Below are positions 51,901 through 60,842 of a DNA stretch of 64,000 bases, in pieces. The translations under genes were made by a program, and so were the position numbers. Source of the stretch: Allokutzneria sp. A3M-2-11 16 (GTDB lineage Bacteria; Actinomycetota; Actinomycetes; Mycobacteriales; Pseudonocardiaceae); contig NZ_JANAVO010000003.1 of assembly GCF_024213555.1 (NCBI RefSeq), forward strand, positions 496,001 through 560,000, given 5' to 3'. The notes under the pieces are model-generated. The model worked only from the letters and a program-made list of their open reading frames with translations, was not told the DNA's origin and did not search any database. Position 1 is the first letter of the stretch; each line of letters opens with the position of its first letter.

Positions 51901-54900
51901 GACGTTCGTGACGATGCTCGCGGCGGTCGACGCGCTGCTGTACCTGTGGGCGGGCCAGGAGGACGTGGTCGTCGGCTCGGCCACCACCGGGCGGACCAAC
52001 CCCTCGACCCACGAGCTGGTCGGATACTTCAACAACCTGCTGCCGTTCCGCACGCGGGTGGACGGCGCGGTGAGCTTCCGCGAGTTGGTGCGGCGGTGTT
52101 CGGCCACGGTCACCGGGGCGCTCGACCACGAGGAGGTGCCGCTGTCGAAGATCGTTTCGCACCTCGGCGTGGGGCGGGACGCGTCGCGGCAGCCGTTGTT
52201 CACCGTGGCCTACACCCACCAGAACACCGCGACGCACTCCGGTGCGATCGCGGGACTGGAACTCGCGCCCAGCGGCTTGGGCATCGCGCCGGGAACCTCG
52301 AAGTTCGACCTGACTCTGGGCGTCGCCGATCAGGACGGCGGCGAGATGCGCGGCTACCTGGAGTACGCGGCCGACCTGTTCGACGAATCCACCATGCGGC
52401 GTGTCGCGGAGCTGTTCGCGAGGGTGGTCACGGCCGCGATGGCTAACCCTTCGCTGAGCCTGGATTCGTTGTTGGACAAGGATGATCGTCAGTTCTGGGA
52501 GCTGGTCCGAGCGCACGCCGAGGAGCGGCCCGCACACCCGGCAGTGGTGGATGGGCGTCCGTACACATACGCGGAGATCGACGCGCTCGCCGGTCGTTTG
52601 GCAGCGCGCTTGCTTGAAGCTGGAGTGCGGCCGTCGACGCCGATCCCGGTGCTGGCCGAGCGCGGTGTCGAGCTGGTGGTCGGTTGGCTCGGCGTGATGC
52701 GAGCCGGTGCGGCCTTCGTTCCGGTCGATCCGGCCAACCCGGCCGCGCGGATCGCAACCATGCTGGATGAGATCGCCGGTCCGGTTGTGGTTGTCGGGTC
52801 TACTGTTCCGTGCGATCGCGCATCTCTCCCCGCGATGCACTTCGACGGGCCGATCGGGGAAGGCCCGCGGTCGGAGCTGGCGTACGTCGCTTACACCTCC
52901 GGCTCGACCGGTCATCCGCACGGCTGCGAGATCGAGCGCCGCAGCCTGCAGAATCTCGTGCAGTGGTACGGGTCTCTCGTCGGTATGTCCAATTCGGACA
53001 GAACGTCGCAAGTGTTCGCGGCCGGTTTCGACGCCGCGATCCTGGAGATCCTGTCGTCGCTCTACCACGGCGCGACCGTGCACGTGCTGCGCGAGGTCCG
53101 GCAGGCGCCCGCGACGTTGCTCCGGTGGCTCGCCGACAACAGGATCACCGTTGCCATCCTGCCGACTCCGCTCGCCGAGGTGGTGCTGGACGAAGCCGCG
53201 CGGTTCGGCGATTTCGGGCTGCGGGTGATGTGCACGGGCGGAGACCGGCTGCGGGTCCGCCCCGCGCCGGGGCTGCCTTTCCGGCTGCTCAACCTGTACG
53301 GCCCCACGGAGTGCACGGTCGCCGCGACCGCCGGCGAGGTTGGGCCGTCAGGTGGCTTGCCCGACATCGGCTTCGCGATTCGTCATGCCCGCGCGTACGT
53401 GCTCGATCCGCAGGGACGGCCGAGCACGACAGGGGAGTTGTACCTCGGCGGGGCCGTGGTCGGCCGGGGTTACCGCGGGCTGCCCGGACTGACCGCGACG
53501 CGCTTCGTCGCCGATCCTTTTGGAGCGCCCGGTTCGCGGATGTACCGCACAGGAGACCTCGCCCGGATCAGTCCACAAGGGACAATCGAGTTCCTGGGGC
53601 GGGCGGACGCGCAGCTGGAAGTTCGCGGGCATCGCGTCGAACCCGCGGAGATCGAGCGCGTTCTCGTCGCGCATCCGTCGGTTCGCGAATGCGTTGTGAC
53701 ACTGCGTGGTTCGCAGCTCGTCGCGCACGTCGTCGCCGATGGGCCGACCGGCGACCTGATCTCGTGGGTGGCGCGCGAACTGCCGAGCCACATGGTGCCC
53801 GCGGAAGTCGTGGTGCGCGACGAACTGCCGAAGACCATCAACGGAAAGCTCGACCGCAAACGCTTGGGGGGAACAACCGTGACATCACCGGAGCGCGTTC
53901 TTGGTCAGATCTGGGCGGAACTGCTCGGCCGTGACACCGTTGCCGGTGACGACGACTTCTTCGCGATCGGCGGTGACTCCGTGCTCAGCGTCGCGGTCGC
54001 GGGTCGCGCCGCCAGGCACGGCATCCACATCACACCGCAGGATGTGCTGACCCATCCACGGTTGCGCGACCTGGCTTCCCTGACGGTCCCTCTGGCGGCC
54101 TCCGCGCCGGAGCGGCGCCCGGCGCCGGTGCGTCCGACGCCGATCATCCACAGCTTCCTGGAGCGGATGAGGGACCCGAGGTTCAGGTTCACCGTGATCG
54201 AGGACATGGAGGTCGCGGAGAGCATTGGTGCGCAACAGGTTCGGGCCGCAGTGGAGCGCTTGGTCGAACTGCACAGCACATTGCGCTATCGGTTCCGCCG
54301 CAATGCCATCGGCTGGCGGATCGAGGAGGCTCCCGTGGGCGAGTTCTTCGACTCTGTTGTGCTGCCGCCGATGGTGGACGAGGTGCCCGACGCGGACAAG
54401 GTCCAGCTCGCGGAGGAGATCGACATCGAGCGCGGGCCGATTCTCCGCGTGCGGTACTACGATCGTGGGCACCGGAAGACCGGTCTGCTCCTCTTCGTGG
54501 TGCACCATTTCGTCTACGATGCGATGTCCTTGGTGCCGATCCTGGAAGACCTCAACGCGTTGCTCACCGGGCGGACCGTCGAGCCCGCTCCGGATGCGTG
54601 GGAAGCATGGTCCGCGCACGTGCACGACATGGCGTCCTCGGACGTGCTCGCCGGGGAGCTGGGCTACTGGACCGGCGTCGTCCAGACCGGTTCGGCTCGT
54701 CCGTCCATTTTGGACTCGGTGGGTGGGCCTGCCGGGCACGTGGTGCGGACGATCCCCGCTGACCAGGTCGCGCCGTCGTTGCGCGCCAGCGGGGCGGAGG
54801 GCCGAGAAGTCGCTGTCAGCGCAGCGGCCGTCGCGGTCGCCCGCTGGCGGGGCGAGTCGTCGGTCTACCTGTTCAACGAAGGCCAGGCGACGCCGAACGG

Positions 54901-55369
54901 GTACCGCCCGGACGATCGGTCTCGCTCGGTCGGCTGGTTCACCACGGCGCACCCGGTGCTGCTCCCGGTTGATCCCACGGCGAGTGTCACCGAGGCGATG
55001 CCGTCCATTGTGGACACGCTTCGGTCCGTGCCCAACGATGGTGTGGGCTACGGGATTCTCCGGCACTTGAGCCACCCCGGCGAGGGCGTCACGCGGCTTC
55101 GGTCCTTCGCAGAGCCGGAGATCTTCGTCGAGCACACCGCGCACGGCGGGGAGTCGATGAACACGGCGGCCAAGGCGGTGTGGATGCGCACCACCCCGCT
55201 GGGCTTTGTGCAGAACTCGGTGACCCAGTGGGCGTCTCTGGCGATCGCGAGCGCGATCGTGGACGGTGCCCTGGTGGTGTTGATCGCGCACGACGGCCGC
55301 TTCGGCGCGGACGACATCGACAAGCTCGCTGCCCACGTGAAATCCGCGTTCCTGGAGCTGAAGGACTGA
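48977..55369 (+). CDS. Hybrid PKS-NRPS: KS-pseudoAT-ACP-C-A-PCP-E-like
   Basis: A 2130-residue protein; GTG 48977 overlaps the NRPS stop. KS (1-~395) has the full triad: Cys155 (DTACSGS), His288 (HGSGT), His323 (GHLDHASG). Next comes an acyltransferase remnant (~400-635): linker, [11 protein letters not shown], then GSAGGN (516-521) where GHSxGE is expected, and the AT C-terminal [14 protein letters not shown]; most of the AT core is missing. ACP (LGGTSIAG, Ser679), C (HHIVFDG, 863-869), A ([11 protein letters not shown] from 1306, with His instead of the A3 Lys), PCP (IGGDSVLS, Ser1668), then an E-type condensation-fold domain (HHFVYDA, 1843-1849; [19 protein letters not shown]). No thioesterase or reductase at the end. 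Malonyl loading must come in trans. Confidence 0.9.
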   Translation: MSIAIIGVGLALPDADSLDALHANLFCGHSSVRAPSAERALHSNGAAYAELGYLDRIDLFDHRFFGISRREAELMDPHQRMSLQLVHAAIENAGYAPGALRGSRTAVIISAPRSDYPSSEDEPQSILGTLASAAAARIAYLFDLRGPVKVVDTACSGSLVALAAAVQELRSGRVDLAVSGGLSVQTSLPEQDYELRGVLSSSGRCRPFDAGADGAVGGEGGGFVLLKRLSAALADGDHIHGVLRGIAVNHNGFRATNMGAPDQNAQAEVITAAWRDAGVDAVEHVECHGSGTSLGDVVEIAGLRRGLGDAECTVGAVKSNLGHLDHASGMAGLFKILAGARHDARYATVNFETPNPMIDFGDRVRVSTESGAGAPQLSGLSSFGLTGTNAHAVVECPAARPVFEGFGPQLITLSAKTPESFARYWTRLRESLDGDLASIAHVLNRGRDDHPYRRAYIVDSATELVERFQTPAEPVSPRPVVFLFSGDAFPADVVRRQYELATQLRALGVSESRMVGSAGGNLAVRVLRGQLALDAAQDVEPSDEVNLAGLERAVRGFLDDNAVLVEIGPDGVLSRRIAELVPDLPIVTLAEGPLQAVAQLYELGVTIDWERHYEGARIPRIELPGTVFEPVSCWTTGTAAPAPTASKGVEEWVIDRWRQLLKADDVHAGSNYFELGGTSIAGITVLREVEQHFGVPLAFADLYEHPTARKLAALIEQRTSVVDSSEWTIPLLERGGRLPLSFNQEQLWYLDRLNPGSPLYNIPADLRYRGPLDVDVLRAALRDFAQRHEVLRTRIPDDDGLPYVVADHAGPDLRIVDVGSEDDLRRAMDDDARQPFDLATGPLARTTLFRLTPEDHVLQVTWHHIVFDGWTPAIFLRDLSELYQSRVDGRAPKLPSLPVQYADFAAWQRSVLQGERLREGLRYWESTLADIRARELPLDRPRPEVQSFAGGLLEFVLDPDDAVRLREFSKAQGVTTFVTMLAAVDALLYLWAGQEDVVVGSATTGRTNPSTHELVGYFNNLLPFRTRVDGAVSFRELVRRCSATVTGALDHEEVPLSKIVSHLGVGRDASRQPLFTVAYTHQNTATHSGAIAGLELAPSGLGIAPGTSKFDLTLGVADQDGGEMRGYLEYAADLFDESTMRRVAELFARVVTAAMANPSLSLDSLLDKDDRQFWELVRAHAEERPAHPAVVDGRPYTYAEIDALAGRLAARLLEAGVRPSTPIPVLAERGVELVVGWLGVMRAGAAFVPVDPANPAARIATMLDEIAGPVVVVGSTVPCDRASLPAMHFDGPIGEGPRSELAYVAYTSGSTGHPHGCEIERRSLQNLVQWYGSLVGMSNSDRTSQVFAAGFDAAILEILSSLYHGATVHVLREVRQAPATLLRWLADNRITVAILPTPLAEVVLDEAARFGDFGLRVMCTGGDRLRVRPAPGLPFRLLNLYGPTECTVAATAGEVGPSGGLPDIGFAIRHARAYVLDPQGRPSTTGELYLGGAVVGRGYRGLPGLTATRFVADPFGAPGSRMYRTGDLARISPQGTIEFLGRADAQLEVRGHRVEPAEIERVLVAHPSVRECVVTLRGSQLVAHVVADGPTGDLISWVARELPSHMVPAEVVVRDELPKTINGKLDRKRLGGTTVTSPERVLGQIWAELLGRDTVAGDDDFFAIGGDSVLSVAVAGRAARHGIHITPQDVLTHPRLRDLASLTVPLAASAPERRPAPVRPTPIIHSFLERMRDPRFRFTVIEDMEVAESIGAQQVRAAVERLVELHSTLRYRFRRNAIGWRIEEAPVGEFFDSVVLPPMVDEVPDADKVQLAEEIDIERGPILRVRYYDRGHRKTGLLLFVVHHFVYDAMSLVPILEDLNALLTGRTVEPAPDAWEAWSAHVHDMASSDVLAGELGYWTGVVQTGSARPSILDSVGGPAGHVVRTIPADQVAPSLRASGAEGREVAVSAAAVAVARWRGESSVYLFNEGQATPNGYRPDDRSRSVGWFTTAHPVLLPVDPTASVTEAMPSIVDTLRSVPNDGVGYGILRHLSHPGEGVTRLRSFAEPEIFVEHTAHGGESMNTAAKAVWMRTTPLGFVQNSVTQWASLAIASAIVDGALVVLIAHDGRFGADDIDKLAAHVKSAFLELKD

Positions 55370-55370
55370 C

Positions 55371-56309
55371 ATGGAACTCGGAATCCGCGCCGCCGCATGG
55401 CATTTCCCGGACCAGGTGCTGCCGGTCGCCCGGTCCGACCTGGGTATCGAGGAGGTCCGTGCGGGCACTTCCGACGCCGTCGAGCTAGGGTTCCGCGCGG
55501 CGGCTTCGGCCCTGTCCGAGGCAGGGTTGACGGGCCACGACGTCTCCGCGCTGATCGTGGTGGAATCCCGTGCGCCCGAGCGGCTCATGACCTCGGAAGT
55601 GATGCGCTTGCAACACCTTCTCGGCGCGGACCGGGCGTTGACCTTCGGTGTCGGTGGTCTGGGCTGCGCTTCGATCAGTCCGGCTCTGCTGACCGCGCGC
55701 GGGCTGCTCGCTGCAGACCCTTCGTTGGCCAATGTCCTTGTGGTGCACGGAAGCGTACCCGCGACGCCGGAGCGCTACCGCGATCCTGTGACCGTCAGTG
55801 GGGACGGCGGGCAGGCGCTGCTGCTCGGCAGGCAGGGGCCGGTGCGCGTGCTCGACATCGTGCAGGAGACCAACGGCGAATACTGGGACCTGTTCGGCGT
55901 TTCGTATCGGGACGTGCCGTCCGCGGAGTGGCGCGAGACGTGCTCCAATCCTGCGAAGTACTCGTTCCAGTTGGCCGTGGAGACGCGGAACCGGCTTCAG
56001 GCATTGCGGTCGATCTTGACGGAACGGCACGGGGACACGGTGGACTGCTACCTCGCGCAGAACCTGTCCGCCGCCGGACACCGCGTGCTGGGCGAGGCGC
56101 TCGGCGTGGAGATCGGGAAGGCGTGCTCGGAGAACCTGCGGCGCTACGGGCACCTCGGGCCGAACGACATGTTCCTCAACCTGTACACGGCGATGGAGCG
56201 TGGTGAAGTTGGCGAGGGACAGCGGGCGATGCTGTTCAACGTCAGCCCTGTCGCGGCGTGGAGCGCGGCACTGGTCGAGGTCGGCGCGTCCGCTGACACC
56301 TTTCTTTGA
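55371..56309 (+). CDS. KASIII-like (thiolase-fold) protein, candidate release or acyl-transfer enzyme
   Basis: A 312-residue thiolase-superfamily protein resembling 3-oxoacyl-ACP synthase III. The nucleophile is Cys99 in GLGCASIS. The usual HQAN His is replaced (YLAQNLSAAGHRVL, Ala229), and the YGN Asn position has YGHLGPND (His261). The catalytic set is therefore Cys-Ala-His rather than Cys-His-Asn, arguing for acyl transfer or another reaction rather than ordinary decarboxylative condensation. It starts 1 bp after the PKS-NRPS stop, clearly the same operon. Since the assembly line lacks a thioesterase and an acyltransferase, this protein may offload the chain or provide an acyl group; which is unknown. 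Confidence 0.8.
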   Translation: MELGIRAAAWHFPDQVLPVARSDLGIEEVRAGTSDAVELGFRAAASALSEAGLTGHDVSALIVVESRAPERLMTSEVMRLQHLLGADRALTFGVGGLGCASISPALLTARGLLAADPSLANVLVVHGSVPATPERYRDPVTVSGDGGQALLLGRQGPVRVLDIVQETNGEYWDLFGVSYRDVPSAEWRETCSNPAKYSFQLAVETRNRLQALRSILTERHGDTVDCYLAQNLSAAGHRVLGEALGVEIGKACSENLRRYGHLGPNDMFLNLYTAMERGEVGEGQRAMLFNVSPVAAWSAALVEVGASADTFL

Positions 56310-56327
56310 CGTGAGCCGCTGGGCTTC

Positions 56328-56503
56328 CTGCTTGTGTGGCTGAGCTTCCAGCGGAGTCGGCTGGGCTTCCAGCTCGCGCCGGTTCCAGCGTGGGTCGGCT
56401 TGACCTGGGGCCCCTTGCGCGTGCCCTTGGGCCTCTCAGGGGCACGGGGATGAAACCCCGGCCCTCGCGGAAAGCGTATGGCACGCGCACCCCAGGTAAA
56501 GCC
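56328..56503 (+). repeat. Left inverted repeat of DUF222-HNH element 2
   Basis: Contains TCGGCTGGGCTTCCAGCTCG, then GTGGGTCGGCTTGACCTGGG, CCCTTGGGCCTCTCAGGGG and GCACCCCAGGTAAAGCC. Nearly identical to the reverse complement of 12734-12918. Confidence 0.85.
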
Positions 56504-56565
56504 GACCGTTCCAGCCGCGTCCGGCGGATGGTCGGCGCCTGGGTTTTCCTTGTGGCGCAACGGAT

Positions 56566-56593
56566 TTGTAACTGTCAGAGAACCAGATATAAT
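56566..56593 (+). promoter_or_regulatory. Consensus-like sigma-70 promoter of the HNH gene
   Basis: TTGTAA (56566-56571), 16-bp spacer, TATAAT (56588-56593): a textbook -10 hexamer, rare in G+C-rich actinobacterial DNA. The leader GAGGTATCCACGGAGAG is conserved with element 1. AGGAGGTG (56609-56616) gives a strong ribosome-binding site. Confidence 0.65.
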
Positions 56594-56622
56594 GGAGGTA
56601 TCCACGGAGAGGAGGTGTGATC

Positions 56623-57844
56623 ATGTTGGATACCAAGGCAATCAAGGATCTACTCGCCGCGCAGCTGGCGGCCAACGACTCCTACCAGTTGCCCGAGAAC
56701 GACCACCTAGAGTTCCTGTCGGAGTTGGAGACGATCAGCAGGCTCCTGACCGCTGTGAAGACCGACGCCAACACTCAGGCCGATGAACGTGTCCTGCACG
56801 CCACCTACGGGTGCAAAGACCTCGCGATCCTATTGCGGGACAAGCTGAAGATCCATCCCAGTGAGGCGAAGCGGCGCACGAGGTTGGTGCGGGAGTTGCC
56901 GAATCTCCCACACACCCGCGACGCGATGTACGCCGGGGAGATCAGCGGTGAGCACGCGTTGGTGATCTCCGACGCCATCAAGCGTCTTCCCACGGAGTAC
57001 AAGGCGGATGCGGATCGTGTACTGGCGGATGTGGCACCGACGCTGGACCCGCAGTTCCTCATGCGTGCCGGAAAATACGTGCGGACCGTGGTCGACCCTG
57101 ACGGTGTCTACCGCGATGAGAAGGACGCGATAGCGCGGCGTGCGGCGCGGATGTTCCGGGACAGGGACGGAAGCCTGCGTTTCAGTGCCACGGTGGGTCC
57201 GCTCGATGGTGAGAAGATCTTCAACTTCCTGTTGGCGTTGTCCAAGCCCAGGAGTGTGGACGGGGAGAAAGACCCCCGGACCTTCGAGCAGCGGTTGGCC
57301 GATGCCTTCGTCGAGGCGATGACGATCGCGATGACCGCCCGCGACATCCCCGGACTCCCGCGTTCCCTGCTGGTCGTCACGATGGACGCCGACAACCTGG
57401 CGAACAAGACCGGGTGCCGCTCGGACCGACACCGGACAGCCGGTGTCCCCGGGACTGGCTCAGCACACCGCCTGCGACGCCGACCTCGCCCACATCGTCC
57501 TCGGAAGCGAAGGGGAACCCCTCGCCTACGGACGCACACGACGACTCGCCTCACCCGCTCAGCGGAGGGCGTTGGCGGTGCGGGACAAGGGATGTGCCTT
57601 CCCCGGTTGTGATCGGCCTCCGGCATGGACGGAAGCTCATCATGTGGTGCATTGGATCGACGGCGGGCCGACCGACCTGAACAACCTCGTTCTCCTGTGC
57701 GTGTATCACCATCATGTGATGCACGAACAGGACTGGGTGATCATCTTCGAGCAGGGGATACCGAGCTTCATCCCGCCGAAGTGGATCGACCCTGACCAGG
57801 CACCCCTGCGGAACATCAGGGTGGATTGCCCATTGAAGCTGTAA
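56623..57844 (+). pseudogene. DUF222-HNH (13E12 family) gene, frameshifted
   Basis: Homologous along its whole length to the intact gene at 11346-12566. The DUF222 part runs from MLDTKAIKDLLAAQL to ANKTGC (57417). Then one extra base shifts the frame; in the next frame the protein continues TDTGQPVSPGLAQHTACDAD, through CAFPGCDRPPAWTEAHHVVH and DLNNLVLLCVYHHHVMH to the normal stop at 57844. Length and all HNH residues are otherwise conserved. ATG 56623 is used, although GTG 56617 is in frame. Either inactivated or an assembly indel. Confidence 0.8.
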
Positions 57845-57854
57845 CGCTGGAAGG

Positions 57855-57998
57855 CAAGGGGCGCAACGGATCGGAGGCTTTACCTGGGGTGCGCGTGCCA
57901 TACGCTCGTCGCGAGGGCCGGGTTCCTCCCGTGCCCGTCCGGCAGGCCCTCGGCACGCGCAAAGGGGCCCAGGTCTAGCCGACCCCACGCAGGTACCA
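57855..57998 (-). repeat. Right inverted repeat of DUF222-HNH element 2
   Basis: The reverse complement matches the family repeat: GCACCCCAGGTAAAGCCTCC and GGGGTCGGCTAGACCTGGGC. It is more diverged than the other three arms in the CTTTCAGGGG hairpin segment. It ends about 60 bp before the lipoprotein gene. Confidence 0.75.
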
Positions 57999-58059
57999 CG
58001 TCAGGCGGGAATCACGGGACATCGGCCTGGGCCGGTGCCGGGTGGAATACTGCGGGGCC

Positions 58060-59451
58060 ATGAGAGCCAGGTGGGTGGGTGGCGTCTGCGCGGTGCTGCT
58101 GATGGTGGCGGGGTGCAACGAGAAGCCGGTGGTCGGTCAACCGGCTGAGCCCTCGGACGTCGCGCCGGTGCGCGCCCCGGGCGCCGCGCGCAAGGCCACG
58201 GCGGAGAAGTACGCCCCGTTCATCTGGTTCGCGAAGGGCGAGGAATACGGTCCGATGGACGCGGCGACGTTCATCTCCACCGCGAAGTTGAAGTGGTCGC
58301 ACGACGACGGCTGTCCCGACGCGGACATCGCCGCGCCACCGGACCTGGCGGCACTCAGCGGCAGGGCGGAGCCGTACGCGCACCGCAAGAAGAGCGGCCT
58401 CCCGCGCTGCGACTTCGAGGGTGAGCCGATCAAGTCGAGCACGTACAGCGTGCCGAGGCGTACGGAAGAGCTTGGTGAGGAAGGGTTCTACCTGGACGGG
58501 ATGGACACGCAGCGGCGGCAGAACGGAGCGGGCGCGCCGACGTACTGGCAGGTGGACGAGCCCAAGGGCGAGCGGGTGCGCGTCTACACGTACTGGCGCT
58601 TCCACGCGTGGAACAACGCCCGCAACGTGGAGGACGTCATCCCGGTGCCCGGGTCGGTGGCGGGGCTCGACGGTGACCACGAAGGGGACTGGGAGCGCGT
58701 CACACTCATCACGGACCTGCAGGACACACCGCGGATGCTCGTCTTCAACGGGCACGGTTCGCAGTGCAGGCTGGACTGGCCGAAGGTCGAGAAGACCGAC
58801 GGCAGGCCCGTGGGGTACTCGGCCAAGGGAACGCACGCTTCCTACCCGACGACCGGGACGCACGGGTGGATGCTGGACCGGACCGATCAGGGAACGCTGC
58901 TGGACACCCGCGCGGACCTGCGCTGGGCCGAGGGTGAGGCGTGGTGGGGCTACGCCGGTGGCTGGGGCTCTGTGGGCAGGCCGGGCGCCGTGATGGCCAA
59001 GGAGCGCACCGGACCTCCCGGACCGCGTCCCAACCGGGGGCTGGGCACGCCGTGGACTGCCGATCCGTGTGACGAGCCGGGAGCGCTGGTGCCCGAGTAC
59101 TTCGTGGGGACGTGGCAGACACCCGACTACGTCTACCAGCCCGGGACGACCGCGAAGTACAAGGCGACCATGACGTTGCGCGGCGGCCGGGTGGGCGACA
59201 AGGTCGGCGAGATCGTCTATCCCGGGCTGGAGTGCCGGGGCGAACTGACCCTGGAGAAGGCCGACCGCTCGGCAGTCATGCTCACCGAGAAGATCGTCGC
59301 CGAGCCGGTGCGGTCCTGCGTCAAACGCGGCACGATCGCGTTGACACCCACCGAGGGTGCGGGATCACGGCCGGGGTTGTACTGGGTCTACCGCGAGCTC
59401 GGCTCGGGGCCCGTGCTGAGCGCGACCGCCGAGTTCGTCAAGACAGGCTAG
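58060..59451 (+). CDS. Lipoprotein with Vps62-like domain
   Basis: A 463-residue protein. Lipobox at residues ~17-20 (LLMVAGC), so membrane-anchored outside the cell. The central region (YWQVDEPKGERVRVYTYWRF; GLDGDHEGDWERVTLITDL; SAKGTHASYP) matches the Vps62/DUF946-type beta-rich domain known from fungi, plants and some bacteria, in which DHEGDWE is the hallmark. The C-terminal ~120 residues form a separate beta-rich region. ATG 58060 gives the lipoprotein signal; an upstream in-frame ATG (58042) is less likely. Function unknown. Confidence 0.75.
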   Translation: MRARWVGGVCAVLLMVAGCNEKPVVGQPAEPSDVAPVRAPGAARKATAEKYAPFIWFAKGEEYGPMDAATFISTAKLKWSHDDGCPDADIAAPPDLAALSGRAEPYAHRKKSGLPRCDFEGEPIKSSTYSVPRRTEELGEEGFYLDGMDTQRRQNGAGAPTYWQVDEPKGERVRVYTYWRFHAWNNARNVEDVIPVPGSVAGLDGDHEGDWERVTLITDLQDTPRMLVFNGHGSQCRLDWPKVEKTDGRPVGYSAKGTHASYPTTGTHGWMLDRTDQGTLLDTRADLRWAEGEAWWGYAGGWGSVGRPGAVMAKERTGPPGPRPNRGLGTPWTADPCDEPGALVPEYFVGTWQTPDYVYQPGTTAKYKATMTLRGGRVGDKVGEIVYPGLECRGELTLEKADRSAVMLTEKIVAEPVRSCVKRGTIALTPTEGAGSRPGLYWVYRELGSGPVLSATAEFVKTG

Positions 59452-60196
59452 GGACCCGGGGGAGTTCGAAGCCGAAGTGCTCGTGGTAGGCGGCCAGGAT
59501 CTCGGCCTCGGAGTGCAGGACCTCCTCCGTGCGCGCGCCGCCCATCGTCCTGATGAGACGGTCACCGGCGAGGGTGATCCGGCCACCGGGCACCGCGATC
59601 GAGCACGTGGGGCCCCGCCGGAACCCCGAGTCCGGCGACGTCTGCTGGTACCAGCAGGTCGGCACGAAATCGGTCAGCCGACGCGGGCGCGGGTCCAGCC
59701 GGTACTCCGGTGTGCCGTCGCGCAGCACGTCCAGGTCACCGTCCTCAGTGGACCGGAGCAGGAACGTCCCGTCGGGATCCTCCTGCGGCGCGCGGGAGCT
59801 CAGGCGCAGCGGGAACGTGCTGTGCCTGCCGAAGCCCACATCGGCCAGCCACGGTTCGTCCAGGTGCACCACCAGCGCCATGTGGTCGAACGGCGGACCG
59901 GGGACACCGGCCTGGAAGACTCCCGCGGACAGCATCTCCACGCGGAAACCCAGCTCCGTCAACAGGTGCGCGAACGATCCGTTGAGTTCGTAGCAGAACC
60001 CGCCGCGACGGCGTTTCACCAGCTTGTCCAGCATCGCGTCGGTGGTCAGCTCGATCGGCACGCCGAGGTGGATGTCCAGGTTCTCGAACGGCACCGTCGC
60101 GAGGTGCCGCGCGTGCAGGTACCGCAACGTCTCCTCGTCAGTCCGAAGTGGACGGTCGGCGCCGATGCGGGCGAGGTAGTCGGCTACGAGGCTCAT
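59438..60196 (-). CDS. nat: Arylamine N-acetyltransferase
   Basis: A 252-residue NAT enzyme transferring acetyl from acetyl-CoA to arylamines or hydrazines. The catalytic triad is visible: Cys in [11 protein letters not shown], His in FDHMALVV and Asp in WLADVGFG. Slightly shorter than typical (~275). ATG 60196 overlaps the stop of the upstream LOG gene (ATGA), so the two are coupled. Relatives such as RifF close macrolactam rings in ansamycin pathways, but the context here is not an ansamycin cluster. Confidence 0.9.
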   Translation of the reverse strand: MSLVADYLARIGADRPLRTDEETLRYLHARHLATVPFENLDIHLGVPIELTTDAMLDKLVKRRRGGFCYELNGSFAHLLTELGFRVEMLSAGVFQAGVPGPPFDHMALVVHLDEPWLADVGFGRHSTFPLRLSSRAPQEDPDGTFLLRSTEDGDLDVLRDGTPEYRLDPRPRRLTDFVPTCWYQQTSPDSGFRRGPTCSIAVPGGRITLAGDRLIRTMGGARTEEVLHSEAEILAAYHEHFGFELPRVPSLS

Positions 60197-60732
60197 GCCA
60201 GGACTCCAAGGCGGTCGAGCAGGCGGACCGGGTCGTCGTCGACGATCAGCAGCTCGCGGGCCTGTTCGCGGAGGAACTCCTCGGCCACCAGGTGATCGGC
60301 GAAGGAGACCAGCGGCCGGAAGAAGCCCTTGACGTCCAGCAACCCGAGGGGCTTCGCGTGGATGCCGATCATCGACCAGGTCCACACCTCGAACAGCTCC
60401 TCCAGCGTGCCGATGCCGCCGGGCAGCGCCACGAACGCGTCGGCGAGCTCCGCCATCTTCGCCTTGCGCGTGTGCATGCTGTCCACCACGTGCAGCTCGG
60501 TGAGCCCGCTGTGGCCGATCTCCCGAGACTGGAGCTGGTGCGGGATCACCCCGTGCACCTCGCCGCCGGAGGCGAGGGCGGCATCGGCGATCTCGCCCAT
60601 CGTGCCGACCGAGGCGCCGCCGTAGACGAGGCCGATGCCGCGCTCCCCGAGCAGGCGGCCGAAGTTCCGCGCCGTCTCGACGTACTGGGTGCCCCGGCCG
60701 GGCCGGGAGCCGCAAAAGACGCACACTCGCAT
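60193..60732 (-). CDS. LOG family protein (TIGR00730-type)
   Basis: A 179-residue Rossmann-like protein with the PGGIGTLEE motif and the upstream [18 protein letters not shown] context of the LOG/lysine-decarboxylase-like family. Members hydrolyse cytokinin nucleotides or other nucleoside 5'-monophosphates to release the base. It is translationally coupled to nat. The upstream gap carries a terminator of the TetR gene and a short tandem repeat. Confidence 0.9.
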   Translation of the reverse strand: MRVCVFCGSRPGRGTQYVETARNFGRLLGERGIGLVYGGASVGTMGEIADAALASGGEVHGVIPHQLQSREIGHSGLTELHVVDSMHTRKAKMAELADAFVALPGGIGTLEELFEVWTWSMIGIHAKPLGLLDVKGFFRPLVSFADHLVAEEFLREQARELLIVDDDPVRLLDRLGVLA

Positions 60733-60759
60733 GGGTCCGATCCTGTCACGCCGACGACG

Positions 60760-60782
60760 AACCCCCGCTGGTGACGGGGGTT
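60760..60782. terminator. Hairpin terminator behind the TetR gene
   Basis: AACCCCCG (60760-60767), loop CTGGTGA, CGGGGGTT (60775-60782). An 8-bp G+C stem between the TetR stop and the LOG start. Confidence 0.6.
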
Positions 60783-60831
60783 GGGGGCGGTTGAAGACGT
60801 TTCAGGTGGGGGTTGGGGGTACTTGAAGACG
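60776..60831. repeat. Two-copy direct repeat, 32-bp period
   Basis: GGGGGTTGGGGG-N3-TTGAAGACG occurs at 60776-60799 and 60808-60831. G-runs could also form unusual DNA or RNA structure. Position: upstream of the LOG-nat pair. Confidence 0.75.
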
Positions 60832-60842
60832 CCCCGACCACG

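Larger units (their letters stand above)
56310..56622. other. Left end of DUF222-HNH element 2
   Basis: No gene. It holds three imperfect copies of GCTGRGCTTCC about 22 bp apart (56336-56372), the left inverted repeat and the HNH promoter. It begins 18 bp after the KASIII stop. Confidence 0.7.
56328..57998. mobile_element. DUF222-HNH (13E12-type) element with long inverted repeats, copy 2
   Basis: Same plan as 11183-12918: inverted repeats (56328-56503; 57855-57998) around one DUF222-HNH gene, here on the plus strand. It directly follows the biosynthetic operon, marking its right border. The gene has a frameshift and the right repeat is more diverged, so this copy looks older or decaying. 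Confidence 0.75.

Noticed and set aside
55089-55403. Small minus-strand frame near the end of the PKS-NRPS gene as an MbtH-like gene
   Set aside because: It lacks the MbtH signature residues and overlaps coding sequence on the plus strand; no MbtH homologue was found in the window.
57415-57425. Programmed ribosomal frameshift in the second HNH gene
   Set aside because: No slippery heptamer or downstream pseudoknot is evident, and the paralogue at 11346 encodes the same region in a single frame; a mutation or indel is simpler.
60776-60831. CRISPR or longer tandem array
   Set aside because: Only two G-rich 24-bp copies with a 32-bp period; no spacers, no cas genes. No CRISPR array was seen anywhere in the window.
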